Of a DNA stretch of 47,364 bases, positions 34,218-43,119 are shown piece by piece. The translations under genes and the position numbers were made by a program. The notes under the pieces were generated by a model. It was given only the letters and a program-made list of their open reading frames with translations, was not told the origin of the DNA and searched no databases. The DNA is from Candidatus Helicobacter avicola (GTDB taxonomy: Bacteria > Campylobacterota > Campylobacteria > Campylobacterales > Helicobacteraceae): NCBI GenBank assembly GCA_019112865.1, contig DXIN01000004.1, positions 1 through 47,364 of the forward strand, read 5' to 3'. Within the stretch, counting starts at the first letter, position 1. The number at the start of each line of letters is the position of its first letter.

Positions 34218-34723
34218 TATTTCACTTCTGGTTCGTCTTCAAAAATCTCAATAGATTCTATAATGTCTCCTTGTGCGAGTGAATCTAGGACTTTAAGACT
34301 TTCGCGTTTGTTTGGCTGTATGCGTCCAAACACGGTGTGTTCGCCATCAAGATGAGGTTGCTCTAAAAAACAGAGAAAAAATTGACTTCCGCCGGTGTCG
34401 CGTCCTGCGTGTGCCATAGAAAGCGAGCCTTTTTTGTGGAGATTAGGATTGTCCTTAAGCTCACAGCGGATTCTATATCCCGGACCGCCTGTGCCGTTGC
34501 CTATGGGACAGCCACCTTGTGCGACAAATCCGGGTATGACGCGGTGGAAAGTGAGATTGTTATAAAAACCATTTTTTGCGAGTGTGGCGAAGTTGGTAAC
34601 AGCTTGTGGCGCATCATCGGGAAATAATTTGATGAGCATAGAACCTTTGTTAGTTTTCATCAGTGCGTAGTTGAGCTTTTCTAGCTCCTTTGGATTGATG
34701 TCAAAGACTTTTAATTCTTCCAT
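34217..34723 (-). CDS. ppiA: cyclophilin-type peptidyl-prolyl cis-trans isomerase
   Basis: 168 residues. Active-site and drug-binding segments: NLTFHRVIPGFVAQGGCPIG, GSLSMAHAGRDTGGSQFF and HLDGEHTVFGRI. No signal peptide, so cytosolic. It speeds proline isomerisation during folding. ATG with AGGAGTTCTT. The TAG stop appears to belong to the repeat element R5 (TAGAATCC), so the C-terminus after EDEPEVK may have been set by its insertion. Confidence 0.92.
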   Translation of the reverse strand: MEELKVFDINPKELEKLNYALMKTNKGSMLIKLFPDDAPQAVTNFATLAKNGFYNNLTFHRVIPGFVAQGGCPIGNGTGGPGYRIRCELKDNPNLHKKGSLSMAHAGRDTGGSQFFLCFLEQPHLDGEHTVFGRIQPNKRESLKVLDSLAQGDIIESIEIFEDEPEVK

Positions 34724-34805
34724 AAGAACTCCTTAGGTGAGATAAAAATGTGAGTGTATTTTACCGATATAGCAACATACTTTAGCTTAAAAAAGGACAG
34801 AGAAA

Positions 34806-35780
34806 TTGCAAAGGATTGCAAGGATTGTAGGTATTGTGTGCGTGTGTATGCTCCTGTATGCAGATGTCTATGATGAAGATATGCTCGCACAGGAGGGAGT
34901 GATTGACCCATTGCGCGCGCAAAACCCTCTGTCATTGCAAGGTTTTGGGTTAGATTCTCACACGCCCACTCCTAAAGAACTCTTTGATAATATTTCCGAG
35001 CAAAATACTGCGATTCCTTTGTCCTCTGCGCTTTTGCCCCAGCAATATATCCTCCCAGACCCTTTGCCAGAGTGGATTTATGCTACTGCCATCATTGAGG
35101 TGCATTTCAATGATGGCTCAATGCGTCGAGGCTTTGCAAGTATGCTCAAAAATGGCTTGTATATTACCTCAAGTGAAATTGTGCATAGTGCCTCGCTTGT
35201 GCCGCGTGCGATTTATGCCAAAATGCAAGATTCTAGTGCGGCTGTCATCATCTGCACTGCACGTCTCAATCTCAAGGCAGTGGATACATATAGTGGCTTA
35301 GCCCTTTTGGAAAATATCGCAAGCACTGATGATTATTGTAATGTGGTGCAAAAGAGCTACTATCACGATAGAATCCAAGAGTATTCTGTTGTTGATGTGT
35401 TTAACAATGCTCCAAGTGTCAATCCCAAACAAGAAGTATTTTTCCCATATGTGGATAAGTATTATTATTTTGTGCCAGAAATGATGCGGGTGGGTGAAGT
35501 AGAGGAGTATTATGACCAAACTCATGCAAAAAGTGTCAAATACGGCTATCGGCTTGAGAGAGATGCGTATCCACATTTTGCCTATGGCAAGGGCTTTTTT
35601 GATACAAAGGGGCGATTTTTAGGACTTATTAGTCTCACGCGTCATAGTTATTTGCCAGTATTTGTCAAAAAAGAGGTGGTGCAAGATTTTTTGTGCTCAC
35701 TTGATGAGCATAAAGTCCTTCAAGACAAAGATATAAGCAAAAAATGTGCAACATTGCGCAAAAGAGAACGATTTTTTTAG
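34806..35780 (+). CDS. exported protein with degenerate trypsin-like fold
   Basis: 324 residues, TTG start at 34806 eight bases after AGGA. Signal peptide IVGIVCVCMLLYADV. From residue 90 the pattern GSMRRGFASMLKNGLYITS, DTYSGLALLEN and YGKGFFDTKGRFLGLISL follows the layout of S1 trypsin-like proteases (His, Asp and Ser regions). However, His and Ser positions do not carry the catalytic residues, so this looks like a pseudoprotease or binding protein of the periplasm. Divergent from ppiA. The family assignment is inference only; no named homologue recognised. Confidence 0.6.
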   Translation: MQRIARIVGIVCVCMLLYADVYDEDMLAQEGVIDPLRAQNPLSLQGFGLDSHTPTPKELFDNISEQNTAIPLSSALLPQQYILPDPLPEWIYATAIIEVHFNDGSMRRGFASMLKNGLYITSSEIVHSASLVPRAIYAKMQDSSAAVIICTARLNLKAVDTYSGLALLENIASTDDYCNVVQKSYYHDRIQEYSVVDVFNNAPSVNPKQEVFFPYVDKYYYFVPEMMRVGEVEEYYDQTHAKSVKYGYRLERDAYPHFAYGKGFFDTKGRFLGLISLTRHSYLPVFVKKEVVQDFLCSLDEHKVLQDKDISKKCATLRKRERFF

Positions 35781-35825
35781 GGTGGCTTTGGTATGAGTGA
35801 GGATTCGCGCTTTGTCGTGCAAATC

Positions 35826-35854
35826 TTGACTTTTAGAGAAATTTTGCCTATAAT
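35826..35854 (+). promoter_or_regulatory. promoter for tRNA-Asn
   Basis: TTGACT, 17-base spacer, TATAAT; 17 bases before the tRNA. Confidence 0.8.
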
Positions 35855-35870
35855 TACGCTTTTTTAAAAT

Positions 35871-35945
35871 TCCGGATTAGCTCAGCGGTAGAGTAGGCGG
35901 CTGTTAACCGCTTGGTCGCAGGTTCGAATCCTGCATCCGGAGCCA
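35871..35945 (+). tRNA. tRNA-Asn (GTT)
   Basis: 75 bases, acceptor TCCGGAT/ATCCGGA, anticodon loop CTGTTAA, encoded CCA. Confidence 0.97.
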
Positions 35946-35982
35946 TCTTCTTACTTCATTAATTTCTTAGATTTATTCACTA

Positions 35983-36958
35983 TCACATTTCCTTTTTAGT
36001 TTCTCTAATCTCTTGTATAAAATATCTTGGGCGGTGCTTAGATTCACTATAGATCTTGCCTATGTATTCGCCAATAACCCCAAGACTTAGTAGCTGTATC
36101 CCGCTAAAAAAGCTAAGAGGAATGAGTGTCGATGCCCAGCCCCACAGGGCATTATCCGTAAAGAGCTTGATATAGAGTGCATAGCCTCCAATCCCAAGAG
36201 AGAGCATAAAAAACACAAATCCCAGCGCACTCACAAGCCGCAGTGGCATAACGCTAAAGCTTGTAATGCCATTCCACGCAAAAGAGAGCATTTTGCGCAG
36301 GGGGTATTTGGATTTGCCAAGCTCACGAGAGAGTCTGTCATAATACACCACATCGCTTTTATAGCCAAGGAGTGGCACAATGCCACGCAAAAATAAATTC
36401 ACCTCTTTAAACGACATAAGCGATTCTATCGCACGCTTAGAGAGTAGCCTGTAATCCGCGTGATTATAGATGATCTTCACACCCATAAGGTGCATAAGCT
36501 TATAGAATCCTAATGCGCTATATTTTTTAAATACACTATCGCTTCGACGCCGTTTTCTCACGCCATACACGATATCCGCACCATCACGAAATTTCTGTAT
36601 AAAGCTATCAAGCACATTAATATCATCTTGCAAATCACAATCAATACTTATCGCACAATCACACCGCTTGCTTGCGTATTCTAGCCCGGCTAAAAGGGCG
36701 TTTTGATGTCCTTTGTTAGCAGAGAGTCTAAGAGCTATGCCCAAAACCGCTCTCGGGGGGGGGGCATTTTATCAGTGAATCTAGCACATTCCATGTATTA
36801 TCCTTGCTTCCATCATCGACAAATACGAGGGCGCTTTTGGGAGAGATGAGGTCTTTGTCTATCATCGTGTTGAGCTTGGTGCTAAGTGTGACATAAGTCT
36901 GTGGCAGGACTTCCTCTTCATTATAACAAGGCACGACAACATAGAGCGTGGGATTCAT
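35983..36958 (-). pseudogene. GT2 polyprenyl-phosphate-type glycosyltransferase split by poly-C10 (OFF)
   Basis: ATG 36958 (AAGGAG) starts LYVVVPCYNEEEVLPQTY and VFVDDGSKDNTW, the GT2 nucleotide-binding motifs. A run of ten C on the coding strand (36755-36764) shifts the frame to a stop at 36728. Nine C would give CCG AGA GCG and join LGIALRLSANKGHQNALLAG, then DCDLQDD and RELGKSKYPLRKML, and two C-terminal membrane helices, about 325 residues in all. This is the GtrB/DPM1-like class that loads a sugar onto undecaprenyl phosphate for surface glycan decoration. Probably phase OFF here. It lies 71 bases downstream of mutS2. Confidence 0.78.
36755..36764 (-). repeat. poly-C10 tract in GT2 gene (OFF; ON at 9)
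   Basis: Ten G on the plus strand; the coding strand is C here, unlike the other tracts. Confidence 0.85.
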
Positions 36959-37029
36959 AGGGACTCCTTAGAGTTTGGCTTTTGTAGAATCTTAGTTTGA
37001 TTATGCTTAAAGTGTAAGAATCTAGAATC

Positions 37030-39249
37030 TCACAGCCTCACAATTTTTGCTCCAAAGCCCCCAAGATTCATTGGGGCGTCCTCAAAGGCACGCACTTTTG
37101 GGTGGGATTTCAAAAACTCCGCCACCGCTGCACTTAGTTTGCCCGTGCCAATCCCATGATACACAAGCACTTCATCAAAACCTGCTATGAGGGCGTTTGA
37201 TAGAAATATATCAAGTTCTTCGAGGGCTTCTTCTACGCGTTTGCCGTGCAAATCAAGACTTACATTAGTGGGTGTGTTTGGTGAGGTTGGGGCAAAAGAT
37301 GTGTTTTTAGCTGGTGGTTTTTGTGTGATTTTTAGCTGGTGAAGTGGGAGTTTGAGACGCACGCCATTTTCAAGCTCAAGCACACACATTTCCCCCATAA
37401 TCTCCACAACCACTCCACGACTTTGTCCATATTTGGCATAATCGCCTTTTTTGAGATTGTGTGATTTTGCTTTTTGTGGTGATGCTGGTGAGTGCGTGTG
37501 GGTGCGCAGTATTGCATTTGCTGTGTTGATTCCACGATGAATGTTTTTGTTGTCGTTGTCTTTCATATGTTTTTTGAGTTCATTAAGTGCGTTGCGATAG
37601 GTGCGCTCTAGCTCTGCTTTTGTGCGCGCATATTCGCTCTCACAGCGCGCAATACTCTCATTAAGCGCGTTTGCTTTGCGCTCATAGGCTTGCTCTTTTT
37701 GCTCGAGGGCGCGGATTTTTTGTTTGAGTTCAAGCTCAAGAGTGCTGGATCGCTCAATAAGCTCATTTAGATGTAGCTTTTCTTCACCATAGACTTCTCG
37801 TGCGCGATTGATTAAAGTCGCTGGGATTCCGTAGTTTTGCGCAGTTTCAAACGCATAGCTTTTGCCGATACTGCCTTGCAAAAACTCATAGAGCGGACGC
37901 CCCACCGACTCATCATAGAGTGCGGCGATGAGTCCGACATCCTCGCGGTTTGCCATCAGCGCGGCAAGGTTTTTGTGGTGTGTGGTGAGGATAATCTTGC
38001 AGTGTTTGTGGCTTAAATGCTCTAGCAAGACTTTATAGAGACTTGCTGCCTCATCAGAATCTGTCCCCAGCTCAATTTCATCAATCCCTAGCAAAAAATT
38101 ATCCTCGCCCAGAATCTGTGCAAACTCCACCATACGCCCTGCGAAAGTTGAGATGTCGTTTTTGCTATTTTGCGGGTCGGAGATGATGGCAAAGAGATTT
38201 TTAAAGAGCGGGATTTTGGAATGCGCGGCATTGATTTTGAGTGGGAGGAGGTATTTGCTAAGTAGGCTCGCGCACAAAATGGATTTGAGTAGGATTGTTT
38301 TGCCTCCGGCATTGACACCGGTAATGAGCGTAATTTTTTGCCCAATCTCAATAGTGAGGGGTTTTGGATTTTTTAGCACGGGGTGGCAAAAATCCCTAAG
38401 CACGATAGCTCCCTTGCTCGCTTCATACACAAACTCTAAATTATAGGCTTTGGCAAAGCTATGGCGCGCATAGATATGGTCAAATGTATCAAATTCCTTA
38501 TTTAAGAATCGCAAAAACAAAAGTTGCTTTTGTAAGCTTGCACTTAAATCTTTGCAAAGCTCATAGAGTAGGGATTGGAGCTTGTCATTGAGTGTGCTTT
38601 GCTTGGTTTTTAGCTCGGCAATGCTTTGGGGCAGGACATAAAAAAATCCATTGGCGCTGCGTGCGATGATAATGCCTTTGATCGCGTTATTAAACCCTGC
38701 TTTGAGCAAGAGGCATTCGGTTTGGTTGATGTAGTGAATCTGCTGATCTACTAAGTAGGCTCGCGTGCTACTAAGGAGCGCGCTAAAGGCTTGTGAGATA
38801 TGCTGCTGCGTGTGTGCAAGGGCTTGCTTGACCCCATCAATATCGGGATAGATTCCGCTTTTTAGTTCGCCATTGTCTTCAAAAATTTCACAAAGTTGCG
38901 ACATAGTGGGTGGTATCTGTATAGAATCTAGCCACACATACAAATGTGGTGTATGCTCTTTTATCACGCGTTTAAGGTAGGCAAAATACCGCACAAGCTT
39001 CACGAACTCAAAAATATCTTCAAAGCTTAGGGTGCCAAATTTTTGGAGATGAGTGAGGGCGGTTTGGAGACTTTTAAGCTTTGGTAGGGGGCTTAGGTGG
39101 GTGGATTCTAACTCTTGCAAAAAATGCACAAACATTTGTCTATCGCCGCTAAAGACAAAGCCCTTCTCTCGTGCCAAAAAGCTTTCAAAAGAGCAGATAA
39201 AGTCCTCTAAATCAAGGGCGTTGATAAGTGCAGAGAGGGCGGGACGCAT
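37030..39249 (-). CDS. mutS2: endonuclease MutS2
   Basis: 739 residues. Walker A LITGVNAGGKTILLKS, Walker B LLGIDEIELGTDSDEA, ILTTHHKNLAALM, a long coiled coil (about 490-580) and a C-terminal Smr nuclease domain beginning SLDLHGKRVEEAL and VLVYHGIGTGKLSAAV. It lacks the mismatch-recognition domain of MutS. In H. pylori MutS2 suppresses recombination and repairs 8-oxoguanine; it may influence repeat stability. The start follows the small membrane protein's stop by four bases, without a clear ribosome site, so coupled translation is likely. Confidence 0.94.
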   Translation of the reverse strand: MRPALSALINALDLEDFICSFESFLAREKGFVFSGDRQMFVHFLQELESTHLSPLPKLKSLQTALTHLQKFGTLSFEDIFEFVKLVRYFAYLKRVIKEHTPHLYVWLDSIQIPPTMSQLCEIFEDNGELKSGIYPDIDGVKQALAHTQQHISQAFSALLSSTRAYLVDQQIHYINQTECLLLKAGFNNAIKGIIIARSANGFFYVLPQSIAELKTKQSTLNDKLQSLLYELCKDLSASLQKQLLFLRFLNKEFDTFDHIYARHSFAKAYNLEFVYEASKGAIVLRDFCHPVLKNPKPLTIEIGQKITLITGVNAGGKTILLKSILCASLLSKYLLPLKINAAHSKIPLFKNLFAIISDPQNSKNDISTFAGRMVEFAQILGEDNFLLGIDEIELGTDSDEAASLYKVLLEHLSHKHCKIILTTHHKNLAALMANREDVGLIAALYDESVGRPLYEFLQGSIGKSYAFETAQNYGIPATLINRAREVYGEEKLHLNELIERSSTLELELKQKIRALEQKEQAYERKANALNESIARCESEYARTKAELERTYRNALNELKKHMKDNDNKNIHRGINTANAILRTHTHSPASPQKAKSHNLKKGDYAKYGQSRGVVVEIMGEMCVLELENGVRLKLPLHQLKITQKPPAKNTSFAPTSPNTPTNVSLDLHGKRVEEALEELDIFLSNALIAGFDEVLVYHGIGTGKLSAAVAEFLKSHPKVRAFEDAPMNLGGFGAKIVRL

Positions 39250-39253
39250 AGGG

Positions 39254-39610
39254 TTATTTACTGCAAGATTCTAAGAGAATGCTTAAGCCCTTGTATGGGG
39301 AATTTACCTTGCCTTGGAGGGATTTGATACCGCTTGTGATTTCAAAATCTTGTTTTTGCACATTTAGGGTTTTGCCCTCTACTTGGCAATGTAGCTCTTC
39401 ACCTCGTTCAAAGGCATTTTGAAGCTCGTAGAGATTGCGCGCATTTTGGTCTTGTATAGTGGTGTAAATACCGCCCAAAATCACGATTAGAACAAGGCTT
39501 AGCGCGATACCTATACGCTTTTTTTTGTCAATACTCTCTGAATCTTTGGCAATAGCCACTATCAATGTGATAACAAGTGTGATGAAAATAATAAACAAGA
39601 GATATGCCAT
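39254..39610 (-). CDS. small conserved membrane protein between murC and mutS2
   Basis: 118 residues. Two N-terminal membrane helices (YLLFIIFITLVITLIVAIA and IALSLVLIVILGGIYTT) with a KDSESIDKKKR loop, then a short outer domain with two Cys (ELHCQVEG and LLESCSK) that could form a disulfide. Function unknown. ATG with AAGGAAACACA. An open frame at the same place between murC and mutS2 exists in H. pylori, so it is a real, conserved gene. Confidence 0.7.
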   Translation of the reverse strand: MAYLLFIIFITLVITLIVAIAKDSESIDKKKRIGIALSLVLIVILGGIYTTIQDQNARNLYELQNAFERGEELHCQVEGKTLNVQKQDFEITSGIKSLQGKVNSPYKGLSILLESCSK

Positions 39611-39660
39611 TGTGTTTCCTTAATACTCCAAATTTACAAACCCCTTATCTTGTGGGCGCA

Positions 39661-40980
39661 TCACTTTTCGCCACGCAACTGATAGGTGATGTCTCCTGCT
39701 CCTAATCCTATGATAAGTGCGTCTTGGAGATTGTGTAATTTTTGTGCGCCATTATACAATGCAATACTTTGATTTTCTCTTTTGAGATGTGTAGCAAAAG
39801 TTGGCTGACAATGCGCAAACTCTGTGGGCAAATCAATAGGCACTTCTTCCTCGCCAGCACGCCATACAGGCAATATCACAAGCTCATCACAGAGATGGAA
39901 ACATTCTTTAAATCTTTGGAGATTTTCTACAAGACGTGAGTATTTGTGTGGTTGCCAAATAGCGATAATGCGTTTCATACCGCTAAGCTTTGCGTAAGTG
40001 CGTGCGCTTTTGAGCGTAGCGAGAATCTCTGTGGGGTGGTGAGCATAATCATCAACAATCGTGGTAGCACCCTTTTGAAGTATGTCAAAACGTTTTTTTA
40101 TGCCTTTAAAGTTTAAGAGATTGTGGGCTATTTCTTTGGCACTTTTACCCTCACTCTGTGCGCACAAAATCGCCAAAGAGGCATTAAGCGCAATGTGTTC
40201 GCCAAAACCATATACTTGGAAACTCCCCACACCTTTAAGTGTGAATCTCGTGTATGGTTCGCCAGATTCTAAGATATATTCAATATCGCAAATATCGCAT
40301 TGTGGGTTTAGTTTGGTTGCTTTAAGATTCACATTTTGGAGATAAGAATCTTGGACATTGATTACGCGCTTTGCAGCAAGTCGCAAAAACTGCTCATACG
40401 CACCATAAAATTCCTCTAGGTTGTGGTTGTATGTCTCCATATGCTCGGGTTCAGCGTTTGGCACAATTGCGTAGTAGGGATTGGAGTTTAGAAAGCTTTT
40501 ATCAGATTCATCGGCTTCAAAGATGAGGTTTTCACTCGCACACGCTCGCACATTAGAGCCAAATTCCTTAGAATCTGCCCCGATAATCGCGCCATATTCT
40601 GGAAAAATACTGCTAAGCATTGCGCTTGTGGTGCTTTTGCCATGCGCGCCACACACGCTAAAGACTCTTTTACCTTTGAGAATAAACTCTAGGGCAAGAG
40701 ATCGTGAGAGGACAGGGATACCTTGAGCTTTGGCACGCACGATTTCGACATTATCGGGTTTAATGATAGCAGAGTGAATCACGAGATCTTGGTTAGTGAT
40801 AGAATCTGCATTATGTGGGATTGTGATAGGCACTCCTTGGGCTTTTAGGGTCTTTATCGCACTGCCCTCTGCGATGTCTGACCCACTCACTTGCGCACCT
40901 TGTGCCATAAGATAACGCGCCAATCCAGAGATTCCAATCCCACCAATACCGATAAAATGTATTTTCATTGCTTGTTGCAT
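39661..40980 (-). CDS. murC: UDP-N-acetylmuramate--L-alanine ligase
   Basis: 439 residues. N-terminal UDP-binding [21 protein letters not shown] loop [32 protein letters not shown] and the C-terminal [12 protein letters not shown] and IWQPHKYSR. It adds L-Ala to UDP-MurNAc, starting the peptide stem in the cytosol. ATG 40980 with AGGACATTACT. It follows the dapC-like gene by nine bases and precedes the small membrane gene and mutS2, a probable operon. Confidence 0.94.
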   Translation of the reverse strand: MQQAMKIHFIGIGGIGISGLARYLMAQGAQVSGSDIAEGSAIKTLKAQGVPITIPHNADSITNQDLVIHSAIIKPDNVEIVRAKAQGIPVLSRSLALEFILKGKRVFSVCGAHGKSTTSAMLSSIFPEYGAIIGADSKEFGSNVRACASENLIFEADESDKSFLNSNPYYAIVPNAEPEHMETYNHNLEEFYGAYEQFLRLAAKRVINVQDSYLQNVNLKATKLNPQCDICDIEYILESGEPYTRFTLKGVGSFQVYGFGEHIALNASLAILCAQSEGKSAKEIAHNLLNFKGIKKRFDILQKGATTIVDDYAHHPTEILATLKSARTYAKLSGMKRIIAIWQPHKYSRLVENLQRFKECFHLCDELVILPVWRAGEEEVPIDLPTEFAHCQPTFATHLKRENQSIALYNGAQKLHNLQDALIIGLGAGDITYQLRGEK

Positions 40981-40989
40981 AGTAATGTC

Positions 40990-42159
40990 CTATTTCTTGG
41001 TTTTGGTGTTATCAAAATTGCTCAAAACTCGCTGTATGCGGTATAGGGCATTTTGAATCGTGGGTGTGTCATACACGAGAGCTAGACGCACATAGCCATG
41101 ACCTGCACCCTCACGCCCTAGGAAGCTACCCGGAAGCACGCTAATGCCTTCGGTAGCATATAAATGCTTGCAAAATGCCTCGTCATCACCCACATCAAGC
41201 CACACATAGAAAGTATAAGGGTTGATATGGAGGTGAGGGAAAATCTCTTGGGCTATGGAGAGGTTGCGTGCATAGATTGCGCGACTTTGCTCTGGGCTTT
41301 GGAAATCCTCCCACGCACATGTCGCGGCTTTTTGGAGCGGGAGGGGAATCGCACAACCAATATAAGTGCGATAGAGACTATAGGCTTTCAAAATCTCACC
41401 ATCTCCGGCGATGAAGCCGCTTCTAAGTCCCGGTGCGCTGGAGCGTTTGGAGATAGAATTGAGCGCGAGGATATTTTTGAATCCTGTGTTGCCGGCTTTG
41501 AGGCTTGCCTCTAGGATACTTGCGGGTTTTGTATCGACATATAGCTCACTATAACACTCATCACTGACGATCACGAAGTCATGCTCAAGTGCTTTTTGCA
41601 CCCACTCAATAAGCTCATCAAGTTCTAAGACACTACCGGTAGGGTTATTAGGAGAGTTTAGTATCACGATATGGGGTTTGTGCGCATTTTTTGCGTGCTC
41701 TAGGAGGGCTTGGAGCGAGGGCTTAAAGGCATTTTGTGGTGTGAGATTCATAAGGATTGTGTGTGCTTTGCAGGCAATCGCCGCACCTTCATAGATTTGA
41801 TAAAATGGATTGGGGTAGGCTATGGTGGGGTTTTGCACACCAAAGAGATAGAATTGTGGGAAATTAAAAAGCACCTCACGTGTGCCAAAAGTAGGGATAA
41901 TCTGCTGTGCGCTAAGCTCTATGCCATAGCGATGAGCGATAAAGGCGCGTTGGGCATTGATGAGATAATCCTCGCCGCTTGATTTGGGATATTTATTGAG
42001 CAATGGGGCGTTTGTGATGAGGCTTTGCTGAATATTTGTGGGGGTTTGGAATTGTGGTTCGCCTATGGTAAGGTTGATAGGTGGCACATCAGGTGGTGTG
42101 ATCGCACTAAGAAGCGTGCGGAGCTTTTCAAACGGGTAACTTTGGAATTGGGTAAGCAC
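40990..42159 (-). CDS. dapC: class I/II PLP aminotransferase, probable succinyldiaminopimelate transaminase
   Basis: 389 residues. NLTIGEPQFQTP, ILNSPNNPTGSVL, VSDECYSELY and the PLP-lysine segment NSISKRSSAPGLRSGF mark the family; VRLALVYD holds the substrate Arg. The homologue beside murC in Helicobacter and Campylobacter is annotated as succinyldiaminopimelate aminotransferase for lysine and peptidoglycan precursor synthesis, which fits the neighbourhood. Exact substrate cannot be proved from sequence. GTG start at 42159 with AAGGA six bases upstream. Confidence 0.78.
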   Translation of the reverse strand: MLTQFQSYPFEKLRTLLSAITPPDVPPINLTIGEPQFQTPTNIQQSLITNAPLLNKYPKSSGEDYLINAQRAFIAHRYGIELSAQQIIPTFGTREVLFNFPQFYLFGVQNPTIAYPNPFYQIYEGAAIACKAHTILMNLTPQNAFKPSLQALLEHAKNAHKPHIVILNSPNNPTGSVLELDELIEWVQKALEHDFVIVSDECYSELYVDTKPASILEASLKAGNTGFKNILALNSISKRSSAPGLRSGFIAGDGEILKAYSLYRTYIGCAIPLPLQKAATCAWEDFQSPEQSRAIYARNLSIAQEIFPHLHINPYTFYVWLDVGDDEAFCKHLYATEGISVLPGSFLGREGAGHGYVRLALVYDTPTIQNALYRIQRVLSNFDNTKTKK

Positions 42160-42278
42160 AGAGAATCCTTATAGAATTTAAGATAGGAGAAAATCGGCTA
42201 TTTTACTCAAATTAAAAGCATTAAAACGCGCCATTGTAGTAAAAAAAGCTTATATTTTTATTATTTGCGTGATTTGGC

Positions 42279-42307
42279 TTGATTTTTTAGAAAAACACTG
42301 CTAGAAT
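42279..42307 (+). promoter_or_regulatory. promoter for the Gly-Leu-Cys-Ser tRNA cluster
   Basis: TTGATT, 17-base spacer, TAGAAT; 17 bases before tRNA-Gly. Confidence 0.7.
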
Positions 42308-42323
42308 TTCACTTTTTACTCGT

Positions 42324-42398
42324 GCGGGAATAGCTCAGTGGTAGAGCACAACCTTGCCAAGGTTGGGGCCGCGGGTTCGATCCCCGTTTCCCGCTCCA
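42324..42398 (+). tRNA. tRNA-Gly (GCC)
   Basis: 75 bases, acceptor GCGGGAA/TTCCCGC, anticodon loop TTGCCAA, encoded CCA. Confidence 0.97.
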
Positions 42399-42458
42399 TT
42401 ATTTTATTTTCATCAGGTTTTCTACTTTGATTTTTTACAATCTTTATATGGGTTATAT

Positions 42459-42546
42459 GCCCGGGTGGTGAAATTGGTAGACACAAGGGACTTAAAATCC
42501 CTCGGACATTGCGTCTGTACCGGTTCAAGTCCGGTCTCGGGCACCA
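42459..42546 (+). tRNA. tRNA-Leu (TAA)
   Basis: 88 bases with long variable arm, acceptor GCCCGGG, anticodon loop CTTAAAA, encoded CCA. Confidence 0.96.
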
Positions 42547-42565
42547 CCCTAGAGAAACTCTAAGT

Positions 42566-42640
42566 GGCGACATAGCCAAGTGGTAAGGCATGGGCCTGCA
42601 AAGCCTTGATTCCCCAGTTCGAATCTGGGTGTCGCCTCCA
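42566..42640 (+). tRNA. tRNA-Cys (GCA)
   Basis: 75 bases, acceptor GGCGACA/TGTCGCC, anticodon loop CTGCAAA, encoded CCA. Confidence 0.96.
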
Positions 42641-42690
42641 AATTTGTGATTATCTCTAGCATAGCGATTTTGGTCGTGGGTTGAAATCAT

Positions 42691-42778
42691 CGGGAGATGG
42701 CTGAGTGGTCGAAAGCGGCGGTCTTGAAAACCGTTGAGGTGCGAGCCTCCGGGGGTTCGAATCCCTCTCTCCCGGCCA
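42691..42778 (+). tRNA. tRNA-Ser (TGA)
   Basis: 88 bases with long variable arm, acceptor CGGGAGA/TCTCCCG, anticodon loop CTTGAAA, encoded CCA. Confidence 0.96.
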
Positions 42779-42924
42779 CATACTTAAACTTCTAACACCT
42801 TAGCACTTATCCAAATTTATGATTTACTGATTCTGTGATTGTGTTTCTGTAAAGATTTATAGAAGAATAGTCAAACACTACAGATTTACAGAATCTCTAA
42901 GCCCAAGATTCTGTAGGTGGGTTG

Positions 42925-43119
42925 TTAGAATGTGTATTGATACAAAAGACTGATGAGTGGTTCGGTTTTGTAAGAAAATGCTTTGGTATATTCAGAGGTG
43001 GTTGGGACTTTTGCATAGACTTCTAGCCTATGTTTTGCACTACAATCATAGATTGCGAGCAAATGGAACTTTAGTTTTGTGGTTTTAAGGATTTGGGGGA
43101 TAAGGTTTGGTTTAAGCCA
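42925..43119 (-). pseudogene. separated C-terminal remnant of the LprI-domain gene, behind an in-frame TAG
   Basis: Directly after the TAG of the upstream gene, and in the same frame, 64 sense codons follow without a start (WLKPNLIPQILKTTK ... LLAIYDCSAKHRLEVYAKV ... SLLYQYTF) before TAA. The composition and a YDCSAKHRLEVY segment look like genuine protein, recalling surface-adhesin-type periplasmic domains. Best read as the lost C-terminus of one roughly 436-residue protein. Confidence 0.6.

Noticed and set aside
42316-42690. Minus-strand open frame over the tRNA cluster
   Set aside because: Antisense of tRNA genes; such frames are commonly mis-annotated as proteins.
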